A DNA stretch of 64,000 nt from Cycloclasticus sp. 46_120_T64. Lineage in GTDB: Bacteria > Pseudomonadota > Gammaproteobacteria > Methylococcales > Cycloclasticaceae. This document shows, in pieces, positions 22,462 through 33,999 of the stretch. The stretch spans positions 118,051 through 182,050 of the forward strand of contig MAAM01000006.1 in assembly GCA_002162695.1 (NCBI GenBank). Reading direction: 5' to 3'. The number at the start of each line of letters is the position of its first letter. Position 1 is the first letter of the stretch. The position numbers and the translations under genes were made by a program. The notes under the pieces were generated by a model that made no database searches, was not told where the DNA came from, and saw only the letters and a program-made list of their open reading frames with translations.

Positions 22462-22548
22462 TGGTGCCGAGAGCGGGACTTGAACCCGCACGTCCATAAG
22501 GACACTACCCCCTCAAGATAGCGTGTCTACCAATTCCACCACCTCGGC
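22462..22548 (-). tRNA. tRNA-Leu (anticodon GAG)
   Basis: An 87-base class II tRNA with a long variable arm and encoded CCA. The acceptor GCCGAGG pairs with TCTCGGC. The anticodon loop TTGAGGG carries GAG (22512-22514, complement), and the T arm reads GCGGG-TTCAAGT-CCCGC. It lies 6 bases after the secG stop on the same strand, as leuU follows secG in E. coli, so it is probably cut from the secG transcript. Confidence 0.97.
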
Positions 22549-22554
22549 AATAAA

Positions 22555-22953
22555 TTATTCAGGTATAGGCATATCCGTAGATTTCATACCTGCGTCCGTT
22601 GACGCTTTTTTACTTTTTTCGCTACTCACCGCGTTAATCAAATCAACCGGTGTTTCTTCGCTAGTCTGAATCGATTGATCAGACGTTAAGCGGTTAATTA
22701 TATCTTCTGGTGCTTCTCGATTTCCACCTAAATATGCCAATGTTAGGCTGGTGATGAAAAAAGCCGTCGCCAACATCGCTGTTGAGCGAGTTAAAAAACT
22801 ACCCGAACCTTTTGACCCAAAAACCGTACCTGAAGCCCCACTGCCAAAAGCAGCGCCTGCATCAGCACCTTTACCGTGTTGAATCAAAATTAAACCAATC
22901 ATCAGTGCGGCAACAATCACGTGCACCGATAAAACTACTGCAAACAAACTCAT
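22555..22953 (-). CDS. secG: Preprotein translocase subunit SecG
   Basis: SecG is the small accessory subunit of the SecYEG inner-membrane channel. The 132-residue protein has two membrane helices (about 3-23 and 55-75) joined by the conserved cytoplasmic loop QHGKGADAGAAFGSGASG and FGSKGSGSFLTR. A hydrophilic 50-residue C-terminal tail is normal for proteobacterial SecG. It sits between tpiA and tRNA-Leu, in a classic order. Confidence 0.96.
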   Translation of the reverse strand: MSLFAVVLSVHVIVAALMIGLILIQHGKGADAGAAFGSGASGTVFGSKGSGSFLTRSTAMLATAFFITSLTLAYLGGNREAPEDIINRLTSDQSIQTSEETPVDLINAVSSEKSKKASTDAGMKSTDMPIPE

Positions 22954-22965
22954 AACGTATCCCTT

Positions 22966-23706
22966 TTATGCCCTTTGGCAAATTGAAATAAAAGCTTCCG
23001 CGTCTAACGACGCACCACCTATTAGGCCACCATCAATATCTTTCTGTGCAAACAATAAGGCGGCATTATCAGCCTTAACACTGCCACCATATAAAATCCT
23101 AAGCTTTGCTGCCAAACTAACGCTGCTCGCAGCGACCAGTTGGCGAATAAAAGCATGTACTTTCTGCGCTTCATCGGGTGTGGCTGTTAAGCCGGTGCCT
23201 ATCGCCCAAACCGGCTCGTAAGCTAATACCAGACGGCTTAAATCAACCGCACTATCAGCCAGCAAACTATTAACTTGCTGTTTGATCACCTTAAAGGTGT
23301 CGCCGGCCTTATATTGCACTTCAGATTCACCAACACAATATATCGGTACTAAACCCGCTTGCTGAGCCGCCAATGTTTTTGCTAACAACGGCTGATCTTG
23401 CTCACCGAACAACACCCTACGCTCAGAGTGCCCAACTAAAACCCACTGGCAACCAACATCTGCAAGCATCATAGCTGATACTTCGCCGGTATATGCACCC
23501 GCTTCGTACTCGGATACCGTTTGCGCACCAATGGCTAACTTAGTTTTAGCTTGAACCGCCGCAGCTAAATAGACAAAAGGGACGCAGACCCCAACTTCAC
23601 AAGCCATTTTATCACTAATATTATCGTCTATCGAACCTAAAAGCTCACTAGTTTGCTTAAGTGAGCCATTCATTTTCCAATTTCCAACAACAAGTGGCTG
23701 ACGCAT
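22966..23706 (-). CDS. tpiA: Triosephosphate isomerase
   Basis: TpiA interconverts dihydroxyacetone phosphate and glyceraldehyde 3-phosphate. It has NWKMNGS near the N terminus, the electrophile His in GHSERR and catalytic Glu in AYEPVWAIGTG. The phosphate loop YGGSVK and terminal GGLIGGASLDAEAF complete the barrel. ATG codons at 23718, 23709 and 23706 are in frame. TGAGA sits best for 23706, which also matches the usual MRQPLVVGNWKMN start. It is 12 bases from secG in the same direction. Confidence 0.96.
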   Translation of the reverse strand: MRQPLVVGNWKMNGSLKQTSELLGSIDDNISDKMACEVGVCVPFVYLAAAVQAKTKLAIGAQTVSEYEAGAYTGEVSAMMLADVGCQWVLVGHSERRVLFGEQDQPLLAKTLAAQQAGLVPIYCVGESEVQYKAGDTFKVIKQQVNSLLADSAVDLSRLVLAYEPVWAIGTGLTATPDEAQKVHAFIRQLVAASSVSLAAKLRILYGGSVKADNAALLFAQKDIDGGLIGGASLDAEAFISICQRA

Positions 23707-23790
23707 CATGCTTCTCATACTAAAAAACGAGCAAGGTTAGCGATTATTAAGCAATAAAGCAATCTTATTGATAATAATTTTCAGCATCCG

Positions 23791-25131
23791 CTAACTATTT
23801 AATAAAACTTCCACACGTTTGCTTAACTCAACAACCAGTGATTCAACCATAGCCAAATCCTCACCTTCAACCATAACTCGGACCAAGGGTTCTGTTCCTG
23901 ACGCTCTTAACAGTACACGGCCGCCCTGCCCAAGTTTTAATTCTGCAGAATCAACAGCACGTCTAATCTCATCATTTAAAACAAACGTCCCACCATTGGG
24001 CAGCTTAACATTAATCATTTTTTGTGGGTATTTTCGAATATCACTTTTCAACTCGTGCAGTGAAACAGACTCACGTAACATTGTTTCCACCACTTGCAAG
24101 GCTGAAATAATGCCATCACCGGTTGTCGTTCTATCAGCACAAATAATGTGTCCAGAACCCTCGCCCCCTAAGATCGCACCTGATTCATTCATTAATTGGA
24201 TCACATGCCTATCTCCTACTGCCGAACGGAGCAGGGTCACCCCCAAACGATTTAATGCGTGTTCAACCCCTAGGTTGGTCATTAGAGTACCGACAACTGA
24301 CGCACCCAAATAACCTTTAGCTAAGCGCGTTTTAGCTAAAACATAGATGATATCATCACCATCAAGAATATCGCCTTTATGATCCACCATAATCAGGCGA
24401 TCCCCATCCCCATCTAAGGCAATACCTATATCGGCTGAATGGGCCAACACGGCTTTTTGCAGAGTTTCTGGGTAGGTAGCCCCACACCGTTCATTAATAT
24501 TGATACCGTCTGGTTCAGCGCCAATCGTAACGACCTCAGCACCTAATTCTTTAAAAACATGGGGAGCAATATGGTAGGTTGCCCCATGCGCGCAATCGAC
24601 GACCATTTTCAAACCTGAAAAACCCATCATTGGCGGTATCGAGCTTTTGCAAAACTCAATGTAACGCCCTGCAGCATCCTTTATTCGTGTCGCCTTACCC
24701 AGCTTAGTCGATTCAACCACGACCAAGGCCTCATCCAACTTTTGCTCGATCGCCAACTCAATTTCATCCGGTAGTTTCTTACCATTAGCGGAGAAAAACT
24801 TAATGCCATTATCATAATGAGGGTTGTGTGACGCACTAATAACAATTCCCGCATTCGCACGCAAGGTACGTGTGAGATACGCAATGCCCGGCGTTGGCAT
24901 AGGCCCCAATAATTGCACGTCCGCACCGGCCGCAACAAGCCCTGCCTCTAAGGCTGATTCAAACATATAACCCGAGGTTCGTGTATCTTTACCAATCAGG
25001 ATCGTACAGTGACCTTGTTCTTCAAATACCTTACCGGTTGCCCAACCAAGTTTAAGCATAAATTCAGGTGTAATCACACCCTGACCGACTTCTCCACGTA
25101 TCCCATCTGTTCCAAAATATTTCTTTTTCAT
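23791..25131 (-). CDS. glmM: Phosphoglucosamine mutase
   Basis: GlmM converts glucosamine 6-phosphate to the 1-phosphate for peptidoglycan and lipopolysaccharide synthesis. The 446-residue protein begins [14 protein letters not shown]. The phosphorylated active-site Ser is residue 101 in [15 protein letters not shown]. The Mg loop ALDGDGDR, the sugar loop GGEGSGHI and the phosphate-binding [15 protein letters not shown] are present. It lies 7 bases after folP, matching the ftsH-folP-glmM order of enterobacteria. Confidence 0.97.
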   Translation of the reverse strand: MKKKYFGTDGIRGEVGQGVITPEFMLKLGWATGKVFEEQGHCTILIGKDTRTSGYMFESALEAGLVAAGADVQLLGPMPTPGIAYLTRTLRANAGIVISASHNPHYDNGIKFFSANGKKLPDEIELAIEQKLDEALVVVESTKLGKATRIKDAAGRYIEFCKSSIPPMMGFSGLKMVVDCAHGATYHIAPHVFKELGAEVVTIGAEPDGININERCGATYPETLQKAVLAHSADIGIALDGDGDRLIMVDHKGDILDGDDIIYVLAKTRLAKGYLGASVVGTLMTNLGVEHALNRLGVTLLRSAVGDRHVIQLMNESGAILGGEGSGHIICADRTTTGDGIISALQVVETMLRESVSLHELKSDIRKYPQKMINVKLPNGGTFVLNDEIRRAVDSAELKLGQGGRVLLRASGTEPLVRVMVEGEDLAMVESLVVELSKRVEVLLNS

Positions 25132-25138
25132 GTTTTCC

Positions 25139-25993
25139 TTAATCTGCGTATTGAAGCGCCTTGTAAATTGTCAGAGCTTCGGCCATTTCAGCAACATCAT
25201 GCACACGCACAATAGCTGCACCGTTAACAACCGCCAATAAAGCTGAAATAACGCTGGCCGAGACGCGCTCATCAACTTTTTTACCTAATAGTTCACCCCA
25301 CATAGATTTGCGAGATAGGCCGACCAATAGTGGACAGCCGTATTGTTTGAATGTTGCCAAGTGCGCCAATAAACTCAGGTTATGCGCCAAGGTTTTGCCA
25401 AAACCAAAACCGGGGTCTAATAAGATGTTTTCACGTGCAATCCCTGCCTGCTGACACGCCTGTAAACGCTGCTCAAAAAACAAACCAACCTCATCCACAA
25501 CCTGTCTATATTCTGGCTGCTGTTGCATCGTTTCTGGCTCCGCCTGCATATGCATCAGGCAAACCTTGACACCTAATGATGCTGCCATTTCTAACGCCCC
25601 GGGCTTGCGCAAAGCATACACATCATTTATTAATGATGCTCCTGCGTTAACGGCTTGCTGCATCACCTCAGGCTTGCTGGTATCAATCGATATAAGCGCT
25701 GCAGAGTCCGCACGAATCGCTTTAATAACGGGGACAACCCTTGCTAACTCTTCTTCGATGGTTACCTTAGCGGCACCAGGTCGAGTAGATTCACCACCGA
25801 TGTCAATAATCGTTGCCCCAGCTTCGAGCATCAACTTAGCCTGAAGAACGGCATCATTGACCAACGAATAGTCCCCACCATCAGAAAATGAGTCGGGTGT
25901 AACGTTAAGAACCCCCATTATGTGGGGGTTCTTAAGGTTTAACTCAATGTTCGAACAACTCAATACCGGCTTAGGGTTGCTCAGCTGTACCAC
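25139..25993 (-). CDS. folP: Dihydropteroate synthase
   Basis: FolP joins p-aminobenzoate to hydroxymethyl-dihydropterin diphosphate in folate synthesis and is the sulfonamide target. Signatures are [16 protein letters not shown] (residues 25-40), [12 protein letters not shown] and [26 protein letters not shown] and the C-terminal VRVHDV are also present. The 284-residue frame opens at GTG 25993, inside the last codons of ftsH (23-base overlap) and without a clear ribosome site, so translation is probably coupled. An in-frame TTG a few codons later is an alternative. Confidence 0.95.
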   Translation of the reverse strand: MVQLSNPKPVLSCSNIELNLKNPHIMGVLNVTPDSFSDGGDYSLVNDAVLQAKLMLEAGATIIDIGGESTRPGAAKVTIEEELARVVPVIKAIRADSAALISIDTSKPEVMQQAVNAGASLINDVYALRKPGALEMAASLGVKVCLMHMQAEPETMQQQPEYRQVVDEVGLFFEQRLQACQQAGIARENILLDPGFGFGKTLAHNLSLLAHLATFKQYGCPLLVGLSRKSMWGELLGKKVDERVSASVISALLAVVNGAAIVRVHDVAEMAEALTIYKALQYAD

Positions 25994-27905
25994 CTACTTG
26001 TGACGTTGCGTCCTTAGCGTTTTCAGCCTTACTTTCCGCTTCCGCAACAACCCCACCTGAGCCTTTATCGTCGTTATCTTCTTCCCAGTCTGCAGAGGGT
26101 TCAACCGTGGTTCTAGCCATCAATTGATCCAATTGATCGCTGTTCAAGGTTTCATACTTCATCAACGCATCAGTCATCGCGTGCAAGATATCAATATTTT
26201 CATCCAACAAAACTCTGGCACGCTTAAAGTTTCTGTCGATCAACAAACGAACCTCATCGTTAATTTCTTGAGTCGTTACATCAGAAATCATCTTGCTTTG
26301 GCCGCCGGTATAACCCATCGCGTTCTCATCTTGACCATAATTTAACGGCCCTAGTTTTTCAGAGAAACCCCATTGGGTAATCATATTACGGGCAATCGCA
26401 GATGCACGCTCAATATCATTAGACGCCCCCGTGGTCACCGCGTCGACACCAAAAATAATCTCTTCGGCCAAACGCCCACCATACAAACTTGATAATTGAC
26501 TTTCTAACTTACGTTTACTGATACTAATTTGATCTCGCTCGGGTAAAAACATCGTCACCCCTAAGGCGCGTCCACGCGGAATAATCGTTACTTTATACAC
26601 CGGGTCATGTTCTGGCACTAAACGACCCACGATCGCGTGCCCTGCCTCATGATAAGCCGTACAACGCTTTTCATCTTCACTCATCACCATCGAGCGACGT
26701 TCGGCGCCCATCAGGACTTTGTCCTTAGCATTTTCCATGTCGCTCATTTCGACAACTTTTTTGTCAGCACGTGCTGCAAATAAGGCTGCTTCATTGACTA
26801 AATTAGCTAAATCAGCACCCGAGAAACCCGGTGTGCCTCGTGCAATAAGACTTGGTTTAATACCATCGCTCATAGGCACTTTTTTAAGGTGAACTTTTAG
26901 AATTTGCTCACGGCCCCTGATATCAGGTAAAGGGACTTCAACTTGACGGTCGAAACGTCCTGGACGTAACAAAGCTGGATCTAATACATCGGGGCGGTTA
27001 GTCGCCGCAATGACGATAACGCCTTCATTTCCGGAGAAACCATCCATTTCAACTAACAATTGATTCAATGTTTGTTCGCGTTCATCATTGCCGCCACCCA
27101 TACCGACACCACGAGAACGACCTACCGCATCAATTTCGTCGATAAAAATAATACAAGGCGCACTTTTCTTAGCCTGCTCGAACATGTCGCGCACCCGTGA
27201 CGCACCCACACCGACAAACATTTCAACAAAATCTGACCCTGAAATACTGAAGAATGGAACTTTAGCTTCACCGGCAATCGCCTTCGCTAACAAGGTTTTA
27301 CCCGTGCCCGGTGAACCTGACATCAAAATACCTCGAGGGATCATCCCACCGAGTTTTTGGAATTTGCTCGGATCTCTTAAGAAATCGACAACTTCGACCA
27401 CTTCTTCTTTTGCTTCCTGCACACCGGCAACATCATCAAAAGTAACCTTCACCTCATCTTCAGCTAACAGCTTGGCCTTACTTTTACCGAATGACATCGC
27501 GCCGCGACCAGCACCTCCGCCACCCTGCATTTGACGCATAAAGAAAATCCACACGCCGATTAATAACAACATCGGGAACCAAGATATCAATAAAGACATC
27601 AAGAATGATTGCTGCTCGGGTTCTTTCGCAACAATTTCCACCCCATTTTTCAATAGGTCATCCACTAGGTGTATATCGCCAGGGCTGCGTGTAGTGAATC
27701 GCTCACCCGAGGTTTTTGTACCGATGATACTAGGCCCATCGATGGAAACTTTACTGACTTGACCGGCATTAACAGAACTGATGAATTGTGAATAACTCAC
27801 GGCATTTGCTGATTTACGATCTGAGCCACCGAAGTTACTGAAGACAGACATCAGTACGCCAGCGATCACCACCCACATAATTATATTTTTAACCATTTCG
27901 TTCAA
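25971..27905 (-). CDS. ftsH: ATP-dependent zinc metalloprotease FtsH
   Basis: FtsH is a membrane-anchored hexameric AAA+ protease that degrades misassembled membrane proteins and regulators such as LpxC and sigma-32 in E. coli. The 644-residue protein has two N-terminal membrane helices (about 5-24 and 100-123). Walker A is GSPGTGKT (197-204), and Walker B lies in [12 protein letters not shown]. The second region of homology is near [20 protein letters not shown], and the zinc site is HEAGH at 419-423. The C-terminal tail is Glu/Asp/Gly-rich. It is downstream of rlmE as in E. coli. Confidence 0.97.
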   Translation of the reverse strand: MNEMVKNIIMWVVIAGVLMSVFSNFGGSDRKSANAVSYSQFISSVNAGQVSKVSIDGPSIIGTKTSGERFTTRSPGDIHLVDDLLKNGVEIVAKEPEQQSFLMSLLISWFPMLLLIGVWIFFMRQMQGGGGAGRGAMSFGKSKAKLLAEDEVKVTFDDVAGVQEAKEEVVEVVDFLRDPSKFQKLGGMIPRGILMSGSPGTGKTLLAKAIAGEAKVPFFSISGSDFVEMFVGVGASRVRDMFEQAKKSAPCIIFIDEIDAVGRSRGVGMGGGNDEREQTLNQLLVEMDGFSGNEGVIVIAATNRPDVLDPALLRPGRFDRQVEVPLPDIRGREQILKVHLKKVPMSDGIKPSLIARGTPGFSGADLANLVNEAALFAARADKKVVEMSDMENAKDKVLMGAERRSMVMSEDEKRCTAYHEAGHAIVGRLVPEHDPVYKVTIIPRGRALGVTMFLPERDQISISKRKLESQLSSLYGGRLAEEIIFGVDAVTTGASNDIERASAIARNMITQWGFSEKLGPLNYGQDENAMGYTGGQSKMISDVTTQEINDEVRLLIDRNFKRARVLLDENIDILHAMTDALMKYETLNSDQLDQLMARTTVEPSADWEEDNDDKGSGGVVAEAESKAENAKDATSQVGGTAEQP

Positions 27906-27993
27906 CGTGTTACTCCCAAGTTAGGATTGCAAAAACACTCACAATCAGACTGTTTTAGTTAATAGTCGTTCAACACTATATGGGGTTAGGTTA

Positions 27994-28614
27994 CTACAAT
28001 TTCAAGCCTTTTGCCAAAAGGTATACTTCGCGGCTACGCGCACGTGATGCTTTAGGTTTACGAATGACCACACTCTGGAATGATTTCCTAGCTTGCATAA
28101 CGTATTGATCGAAACCTTCGCCTTGGAATAACTTAATAAGAAATGAGCCCTTCGGGGACAAACTATTAATGGCAAAGTCTAGCGCTAACTCAGATAAATA
28201 CATTGACCGTGGCTGATCGATCGCCTTACTTCCGCTCATATTCGGTGCAATATCCGACAGCACTAAATCTATCGGTTTATCGTCGATAATGCTTTGTAAT
28301 TGCTCAAACACCGCATCATCGCTAAAGTCGCCCTGAATAAAGTCAACCCCATTAATCGGTTCAATGTCGAGTAAATCCAGGGCAATCACCTGCCCCTTCG
28401 AACCGACTTTTTTCACCGCATATTCAGACCAACCACCCGGCGCTGCGCCTAAATCCACCACCACTTGATTGGCACGCACTAACTTATCTTTTTTATCGAT
28501 TTCCTCAAGCTTAAACACCGCCCGTGAGCGCAAACCCATTTGCTGGGCTTTTTTAACATACTCATCACTGAAGTGTTCATTCAGCCACTGCTGTTTATTT
28601 TTATGTTTAGTCAT
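27994..28614 (-). CDS. rlmE: 23S rRNA 2'-O-ribose U2552 methyltransferase RlmE
   Basis: RlmE (FtsJ/RrmJ) methylates U2552 in the 23S A loop late in 50S assembly. The 206-residue protein has the SAM motif [18 protein letters not shown]. The catalytic Lys/Asp/Lys/Glu set is suggested by [33 protein letters not shown] and the C-terminal [13 protein letters not shown]. It lies just upstream of ftsH and diverges from yhbY, the E. coli arrangement. Confidence 0.96.
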   Translation of the reverse strand: MTKHKNKQQWLNEHFSDEYVKKAQQMGLRSRAVFKLEEIDKKDKLVRANQVVVDLGAAPGGWSEYAVKKVGSKGQVIALDLLDIEPINGVDFIQGDFSDDAVFEQLQSIIDDKPIDLVLSDIAPNMSGSKAIDQPRSMYLSELALDFAINSLSPKGSFLIKLFQGEGFDQYVMQARKSFQSVVIRKPKASRARSREVYLLAKGLKL

Positions 28615-28737
28615 TCGTACCGTACCTAGGTTTATTTAAGGTAGACAAGGCGGCTTCCATTGATAGCGAAAACCTCCGCTCAGGGTAACTTTAGGTGTAA
28701 AATGCCCGACCTAATTCAATACCCAGTAATAAATATC

Positions 28738-29025
28738 ATGGCTCTAACAAACCAACAAAAGAAAAAGCTTAAAACTCATGCACACAGCCTTAAACCGGTC
28801 GTTATGCTTGGCCAATCAGGACTTAGCAATACCGTGCTTGATGAAATTGAACAGGCGATTGAACATCACGAGCTAATAAAGGTGAAAATAGCCGCCGCTG
28901 ATCGTGACGAAAAGAAAGAGCTTATTCAGAAAATCGCCGAACAAACTCAATCTGAGATCGTACAAACCATCGGCTTCATGGCCGTGTTTTACCGAGAAAA
29001 TTCAGATAAAAAAGCTTATTCGTAA
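28738..29025 (+). CDS. yhbY: Ribosome assembly RNA-binding protein YhbY
   Basis: YhbY is a small CRM-domain RNA-binding protein associated with pre-50S particles. The 95-residue chain from ATG 28738 shows the CRM fold signature [22 protein letters not shown], quoted here only to its first turns, then [14 protein letters not shown] and [13 protein letters not shown]. The frame extends 78 bases further upstream, but that part matches no family sequence. It diverges from rlmE and overlaps the greA stop tail-to-tail by 10 bases, which is tight for convergent genes. Confidence 0.94.
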   Translation: MALTNQQKKKLKTHAHSLKPVVMLGQSGLSNTVLDEIEQAIEHHELIKVKIAAADRDEKKELIQKIAEQTQSEIVQTIGFMAVFYRENSDKKAYS

Positions 29026-29492
29026 CGCACTTCGGTAATTTCATATTCGGTGTTTCCGGCTGGCGCTTTCACCTCAGCCACATCACCTTCTTCCTTACCA
29101 ATAAGCGCTTTAGCAAAAGGTGAAGCATAAGATATTAAATTATTTTTAATATCTGCTTCATCTTCGCCGACGATAGTATAAGTTATCATCTCTTCCGTTT
29201 CGATATTTTCCAGCTCAACGGTACAGCCAAATACCACCTTACCGCCTGCATCCAAGGTTGCTACATCAATAACCTGTGCATTACCTAATTTACTTTCAAT
29301 ATCTCGTACCCGAGCTTCAACCAAACCCTGCTCTTCACGGGCAGCATGATATTCAGCATTCTCTTTTAAATCGCCGTGCGCACGCGCATCGGCAATCGCC
29401 TCGGTTATTTTTGGGCGGCGAACGTTTTTAAGGTCCTCCAGCTCTGCTTTCAAGCTTTCCGCGCCTTTTTTAGTTAATGGTGTTTTATTCAT
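29016..29492 (-). CDS. greA: Transcription elongation factor GreA
   Basis: GreA rescues backtracked RNA polymerase by stimulating transcript cleavage. The 158-residue protein has the N-terminal coiled coil whose tip carries the catalytic acidic pair ([20 protein letters not shown]). The C-terminal FKBP-like globular domain includes [18 protein letters not shown]. It follows carB by 17 bases, and the carA-carB-greA order is widespread in gammaproteobacteria. Confidence 0.97.
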   Translation of the reverse strand: MNKTPLTKKGAESLKAELEDLKNVRRPKITEAIADARAHGDLKENAEYHAAREEQGLVEARVRDIESKLGNAQVIDVATLDAGGKVVFGCTVELENIETEEMITYTIVGEDEADIKNNLISYASPFAKALIGKEEGDVAEVKAPAGNTEYEITEVRYE

Positions 29493-29509
29493 AATGCTTC
29501 CCTACTATG

Positions 29510-32500
29510 TTAATTACGCGCCTGCAAGTCATGTAGCTCTCTAACCTCTTTGACACTAATGTCAGCTAAGGCATCGACCGTCGCTTTTGCACCGGCAATA
29601 GTCGTACAGTAAGTCGCTTTATTTTGTAGCGACTCACGGCGGATAGAGAATGAATCTTGAATGGCTTGTTTCCCCTCGGTGGTATTGACCACCAACTGAA
29701 TACTCTCATTCTTAATGATATCAACGATATGCGGCCGCCCTTCATTAACCTTATTGACCACCGTACATTTGATACCCGCTGCCTTAAGCGCAACAGCCGT
29801 ACCACCGGTTGCCAATATTTCTTTACCGCGTGACACCAGTGTTTGTGCCACTTCGATCATTTTAACTTTATCGGCATCACGTACACTAAAGAGCACCTTC
29901 TCTTTATCACACAATTCAATACCCGCAGCACGTTGAGCTTTACCAAAGGCTTCACCAAAGGTCTCACCAACGCCCATCACTTCACCGGTTGATTTCATTT
30001 CAGGACCCAACAAAGGATCTACATTTGGGAACTTAACAAATGGGAAAACAGATTCTTTTACCGAGAAGTAATCCGGTACAACTTCTTCAGTTGTACCTTG
30101 CTCTACGAGTGACTGACCCGCCATACAACGTGCAGCGATCTTAGCCAACGGGTAACCCGTTACTTTAGATACAAAAGGTACCGAGCGTGAAGCACGAGGA
30201 TTAACCTCAAGAATATAAATATCTTCGCCCTTGATCGCAAATTGAATATTCATTAAACCTACTACACCTAGCTCTTTCGCTAACTGCTTAGTTTGCACGC
30301 GCATTCTGTCTTGAATATCTTTACTTAAATCAAACGGCGGTAGTGAGCAAGCTGAATCACCGGAGTGGACACCCGCTTGTTCAATATGCTCCATGATGCC
30401 GCCTATCAATAAATCTTCGCCATCAAAAATAGCATCCACATCCACTTCAACTGCATCATCAAGGAAACGATCTAATAACACCGGCGAATCATTAGAAACG
30501 CTAACCGCTTCACGCATATAAGTGCGCAGTTCTGATTCGTCATAAACAATTTCCATCGCACGACCGCCTAATACATAAGACGGTCTAACAACGAGTGGGT
30601 AACCAATTTCTTCGGCTAATAAAACGGCTTGTTCAGGCTCACGTGCGGTTCTATTAGGTGGCTGTAACAAACCTAAACGTTCAACTAATTGTTGGAATAA
30701 CTCACGGTCCTCGGCTAAATCAATCGCCTTAGGTGAGGTACCAATAATTGGCACACCCGCCGCTTCTAACGCTTCAGCCAATTTAAGCGGGGTTTGCCCA
30801 CCGTACTGCACGATAACACCCGTTGGTTTCTCGATATTAACCACTTCAAGCACATCTTCAAGCGTTAACGATTCAAAATACAAACGATCAGAAGTATCAA
30901 AATCCGTTGAAACGGTTTCAGGGTTACAGTTAATCATAATCGTTTCATAACCGTCTTCACGCATGGCTAATGCCGCGTGTACACAACAGTAATCAAATTC
31001 AATACCTTGACCAATTCTGTTTGGACCACCGCCCAATACCATGATTTTTTTACGGTCTGTCGGTCTAGATTCGCATTCTTCTTCATACGTTGAATACATA
31101 TAAGCAGTCGATGAAGAAAATTCACCGGCACATGAATCAATACGTTTATAAACGGGGCGAATCTCTAGACCATGCCTATGTGCCCTAACGGCTGATTCAT
31201 CCACAGCCAGTAAGCTAGCTAAACGCGCATCGGCAAAGCCTTTACGCTTTAAACGCCACATCGTTTTATAATCAATCGCTGATAGCGCAACACCCGTTAA
31301 AGCATCTTCTTCTTTAATCAGGTCTTCAATTTGCACCAAGAACCAACGATCAATTTTTGTTTGGTTAAAGATACTTTCTAAACCGAAACCTTTTCTAAAA
31401 GCATCGGCCACATACCAAATACGATCAGCGCCCGGCTGTTGAATTTCATGACGCAAGGTGGCATCAGTCGCTTCATCATCAAGATCCACAATAGGATCTA
31501 AGCCGTTCATACCCGTTTCAAGACCACGCAATGCTTTTTGTAACGACTCTTGGAAGGTACGACCCACCGACATCACTTCACCCACTGATTTCATTTGGGT
31601 GGTCAGGCGATCATCCGCCATCGGGAATTTCTCAAAAGTAAAACGAGGAATCTTAGTAACAACATAATCAATAGAAGGTTCAAATGATGCCGGTGTCGCA
31701 CCACCAGTAATTTCATTACTTAACTCATCTAAGGTATAACCAATCGCCAATTTTGCCGCTACTTTAGCAATCGGGAAGCCCGTTGCTTTTGAAGCTAGTG
31801 CAGATGAACGAGAAACACGTGGGTTCATTTCAATAACGATCATATCGCCATTCTCAGGGTTAATCGCAAACTGTACGTTTGAGCCCCCTGTATCCACGCC
31901 AATCTCACGTAACACATCAATCGATGCATTACGTAATATTTGATATTCTTTATCGGTTAGTGTTTGCGCAGGTGCAACCGTAATCGAATCACCGGTATGC
32001 ACACCCATCGGGTCAAAGTTTTCAATGGAACAGATAATAATGCAGTTATCTTTATGATCACGCACCACTTCCATTTCATATTCTTTCCAACCCAGTACCG
32101 ACTCTTCAATCAATAACTCATTGGTTGGTGATAAATCGATACCTCGCGTACAAATTTCAATAAATTCTTCGCGGTTATATGAAATACCACCACCACTACC
32201 ACCCATCGTAAATGATGGACGAATAATCGTTGGAAAACCAATTTCTTCTAAGGCTTCAAACGCTTCTTCCATCGTATGAGCAACAAATGAGCGCGGGGTT
32301 GATAAACCAATCTTGGTCATCGCCGCCTTAAATAAAGCGCGATCTTCAGCCTTATCAATAGCTTCTTTAGAAGCCCCAATCATTTCTACATTGTGCTTAG
32401 CTAAAACACCGTGACGGTCAAGATCCAAAGCACAGTTAAGCGCTGTTTGCCCACCCATGGTTGGTAACAACACATCTGGCTTTTCTTTTTCAATGATTTT

Positions 32501-32725
32501 TTCAACGGTCTGCCAGTCTACGGGTTCGATATAAATAGCATCGGCCGTTTCTGGGTCAGTCATAATCGTTGCTGGATTAGAGTTCACCAGAATCACGCGA
32601 TAACCCTCTTCTCTTAACGCTTTACACGCTTGGGTACCTGAATAATCAAACTCACAAGCCTGACCAATAACAATAGGGCCTGCGCCCAATAATAAAACTG
32701 ATTTTATGTCGGTTCTTTTTGGCAT
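29510..32725 (-). CDS. carB: Carbamoyl-phosphate synthase large subunit
   Basis: CarB makes carbamoyl phosphate from bicarbonate, ammonia and two ATP for arginine and pyrimidine synthesis. The 1071-residue protein contains two homologous ATP-grasp halves, each opening with a dinucleotide-like motif ([39 protein letters not shown]). A C-terminal MGS allosteric domain starts near residue 940 ([16 protein letters not shown]) and ends in [11 protein letters not shown]. It is the second gene of carA-carB. Confidence 0.98.
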   Translation of the reverse strand: MPKRTDIKSVLLLGAGPIVIGQACEFDYSGTQACKALREEGYRVILVNSNPATIMTDPETADAIYIEPVDWQTVEKIIEKEKPDVLLPTMGGQTALNCALDLDRHGVLAKHNVEMIGASKEAIDKAEDRALFKAAMTKIGLSTPRSFVAHTMEEAFEALEEIGFPTIIRPSFTMGGSGGGISYNREEFIEICTRGIDLSPTNELLIEESVLGWKEYEMEVVRDHKDNCIIICSIENFDPMGVHTGDSITVAPAQTLTDKEYQILRNASIDVLREIGVDTGGSNVQFAINPENGDMIVIEMNPRVSRSSALASKATGFPIAKVAAKLAIGYTLDELSNEITGGATPASFEPSIDYVVTKIPRFTFEKFPMADDRLTTQMKSVGEVMSVGRTFQESLQKALRGLETGMNGLDPIVDLDDEATDATLRHEIQQPGADRIWYVADAFRKGFGLESIFNQTKIDRWFLVQIEDLIKEEDALTGVALSAIDYKTMWRLKRKGFADARLASLLAVDESAVRAHRHGLEIRPVYKRIDSCAGEFSSSTAYMYSTYEEECESRPTDRKKIMVLGGGPNRIGQGIEFDYCCVHAALAMREDGYETIMINCNPETVSTDFDTSDRLYFESLTLEDVLEVVNIEKPTGVIVQYGGQTPLKLAEALEAAGVPIIGTSPKAIDLAEDRELFQQLVERLGLLQPPNRTAREPEQAVLLAEEIGYPLVVRPSYVLGGRAMEIVYDESELRTYMREAVSVSNDSPVLLDRFLDDAVEVDVDAIFDGEDLLIGGIMEHIEQAGVHSGDSACSLPPFDLSKDIQDRMRVQTKQLAKELGVVGLMNIQFAIKGEDIYILEVNPRASRSVPFVSKVTGYPLAKIAARCMAGQSLVEQGTTEEVVPDYFSVKESVFPFVKFPNVDPLLGPEMKSTGEVMGVGETFGEAFGKAQRAAGIELCDKEKVLFSVRDADKVKMIEVAQTLVSRGKEILATGGTAVALKAAGIKCTVVNKVNEGRPHIVDIIKNESIQLVVNTTEGKQAIQDSFSIRRESLQNKATYCTTIAGAKATVDALADISVKEVRELHDLQARN

Positions 32726-32734
32726 AGTCGTCTT

Positions 32735-33868
32735 TTATAGGTTTTTATGCGATGCCATCATCGCGGTGAATTGATCAAATAGGTACACAATATCTTGTGG
32801 TCCTGGGCTTGCTTCTGGGTGCCCTTGAAAACTGAATGCAGGACAATCTGTACGTTCAATACCTTGCAAACTTTTATCAAATAATGACACATGAGTCGCT
32901 TTAAGATTCTCAGGTAAGGAATCAGCATCCACGGCAAAACCATGGTTCTGGCTCGTGATCATCACACGTTTTGTCGATAAGTCTTGTACTGGGTGATTTG
33001 CACCATGATGGCCAAATTTCATTTTTACCGTTTTTGCACCACTCGCCAAAGCCAATAATTGATGGCCTAGGCAAATACCGAATACGGGGACTTTTTCTTT
33101 TAAAATTTGCTGGATCGCACTGATCGCATAATCACAAGGCTCTGGGTCACCGGGGCCATTTGATAGGAACACCCCATCCGGCTTCATCGCCAACACCTCA
33201 GACGCGGGTGTTTTTGCCGGCACCACGTGAACACTGCAACCCGCATTCACCAATAAATTCAGAATATTACTTTTAACACCAAAGTCATAAGCAACCACCT
33301 TGTATTTAGCGGCTGGTTTAGCGACAGAATCTGGTTTTAATTGCCAAATAGAGTCGGTCCAATCGTAAGCCTTTTCAGCGGTAACCAGTTGCGCCAAGTC
33401 GAGCCCCTTTAAGGATGCTGCGTCTTTCGCTTCCTGTAGAGCTAAAACCTCATCAACCTCAGGTCCAGCAATGATGCAACCACGTTGCGCACCTTTTTCA
33501 CGCAGGATACGCGTTAACTTACGCGTATCAATATCGGCAATCGCGACGATACTGTGTCGCTGTAAATAATCAGACAGCGATTCCTCTGAACGCCAATTGC
33601 TATGCAATAAAGGTAAGTCACGGATCACCAAGCCACGCGCGTGTACCGCGCTAGACTCTTCGTCTTCAACGTTCACCCCAACATTACCGATATGCGGGTA
33701 CGTTAACGTGACAATCTGATGAGAATATGAAGGGTCAGTAAGAATTTCTTGATACCCCGTCATCGCGGTATTAAAAACTACTTCACCCGTTGTAAGCCCT
33801 TGGGCCCCAATGGAGACACCTTGAAAAACACTGCCGTCTTCAAGAACCAATATCGCTATATCAGTCAA
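32735..33868 (-). CDS. carA: Carbamoyl-phosphate synthase small subunit
   Basis: CarA is the glutaminase subunit that feeds ammonia to CarB. The 377-residue protein has the N-terminal structural domain ([18 protein letters not shown]) and a class I glutaminase domain. The nucleophile Cys266 is in [13 protein letters not shown], and HPEASPGP supplies the His/Glu pair. The start codon is TTG 33868, preceded by a good AGGTGG; no ATG or GTG gives a better start. It lies 9 bases from carB. Confidence 0.97.
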   Translation of the reverse strand: MTDIAILVLEDGSVFQGVSIGAQGLTTGEVVFNTAMTGYQEILTDPSYSHQIVTLTYPHIGNVGVNVEDEESSAVHARGLVIRDLPLLHSNWRSEESLSDYLQRHSIVAIADIDTRKLTRILREKGAQRGCIIAGPEVDEVLALQEAKDAASLKGLDLAQLVTAEKAYDWTDSIWQLKPDSVAKPAAKYKVVAYDFGVKSNILNLLVNAGCSVHVVPAKTPASEVLAMKPDGVFLSNGPGDPEPCDYAISAIQQILKEKVPVFGICLGHQLLALASGAKTVKMKFGHHGANHPVQDLSTKRVMITSQNHGFAVDADSLPENLKATHVSLFDKSLQGIERTDCPAFSFQGHPEASPGPQDIVYLFDQFTAMMASHKNL

Positions 33869-33890
33869 ATTACACCACCTTTAGATATGC

Positions 33891-33925
33891 AAAACGGGAA
33901 GAACCTAGCTGGCACTACCCGTTTT
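33891..33925 (-). promoter_or_regulatory. Hairpin in the carA leader (possible terminator or attenuator)
   Basis: AAAACGGG pairs with CCCGTTTT (8 bp) around a 19-base loop, 23 bases upstream of carA and 75 bases after the FAD oxidoreductase stop. Read on the minus strand it ends in CCCGTTTTGC. It could end the oxidoreductase transcript or modulate carAB; the sequence does not decide. Confidence 0.4.
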
Positions 33926-33999
33926 GATTGTTAATATGTATATGACGCGGATTCTACTGGATTTAATACCTTTTTTCCAATCTAACACCACCTATTTCG

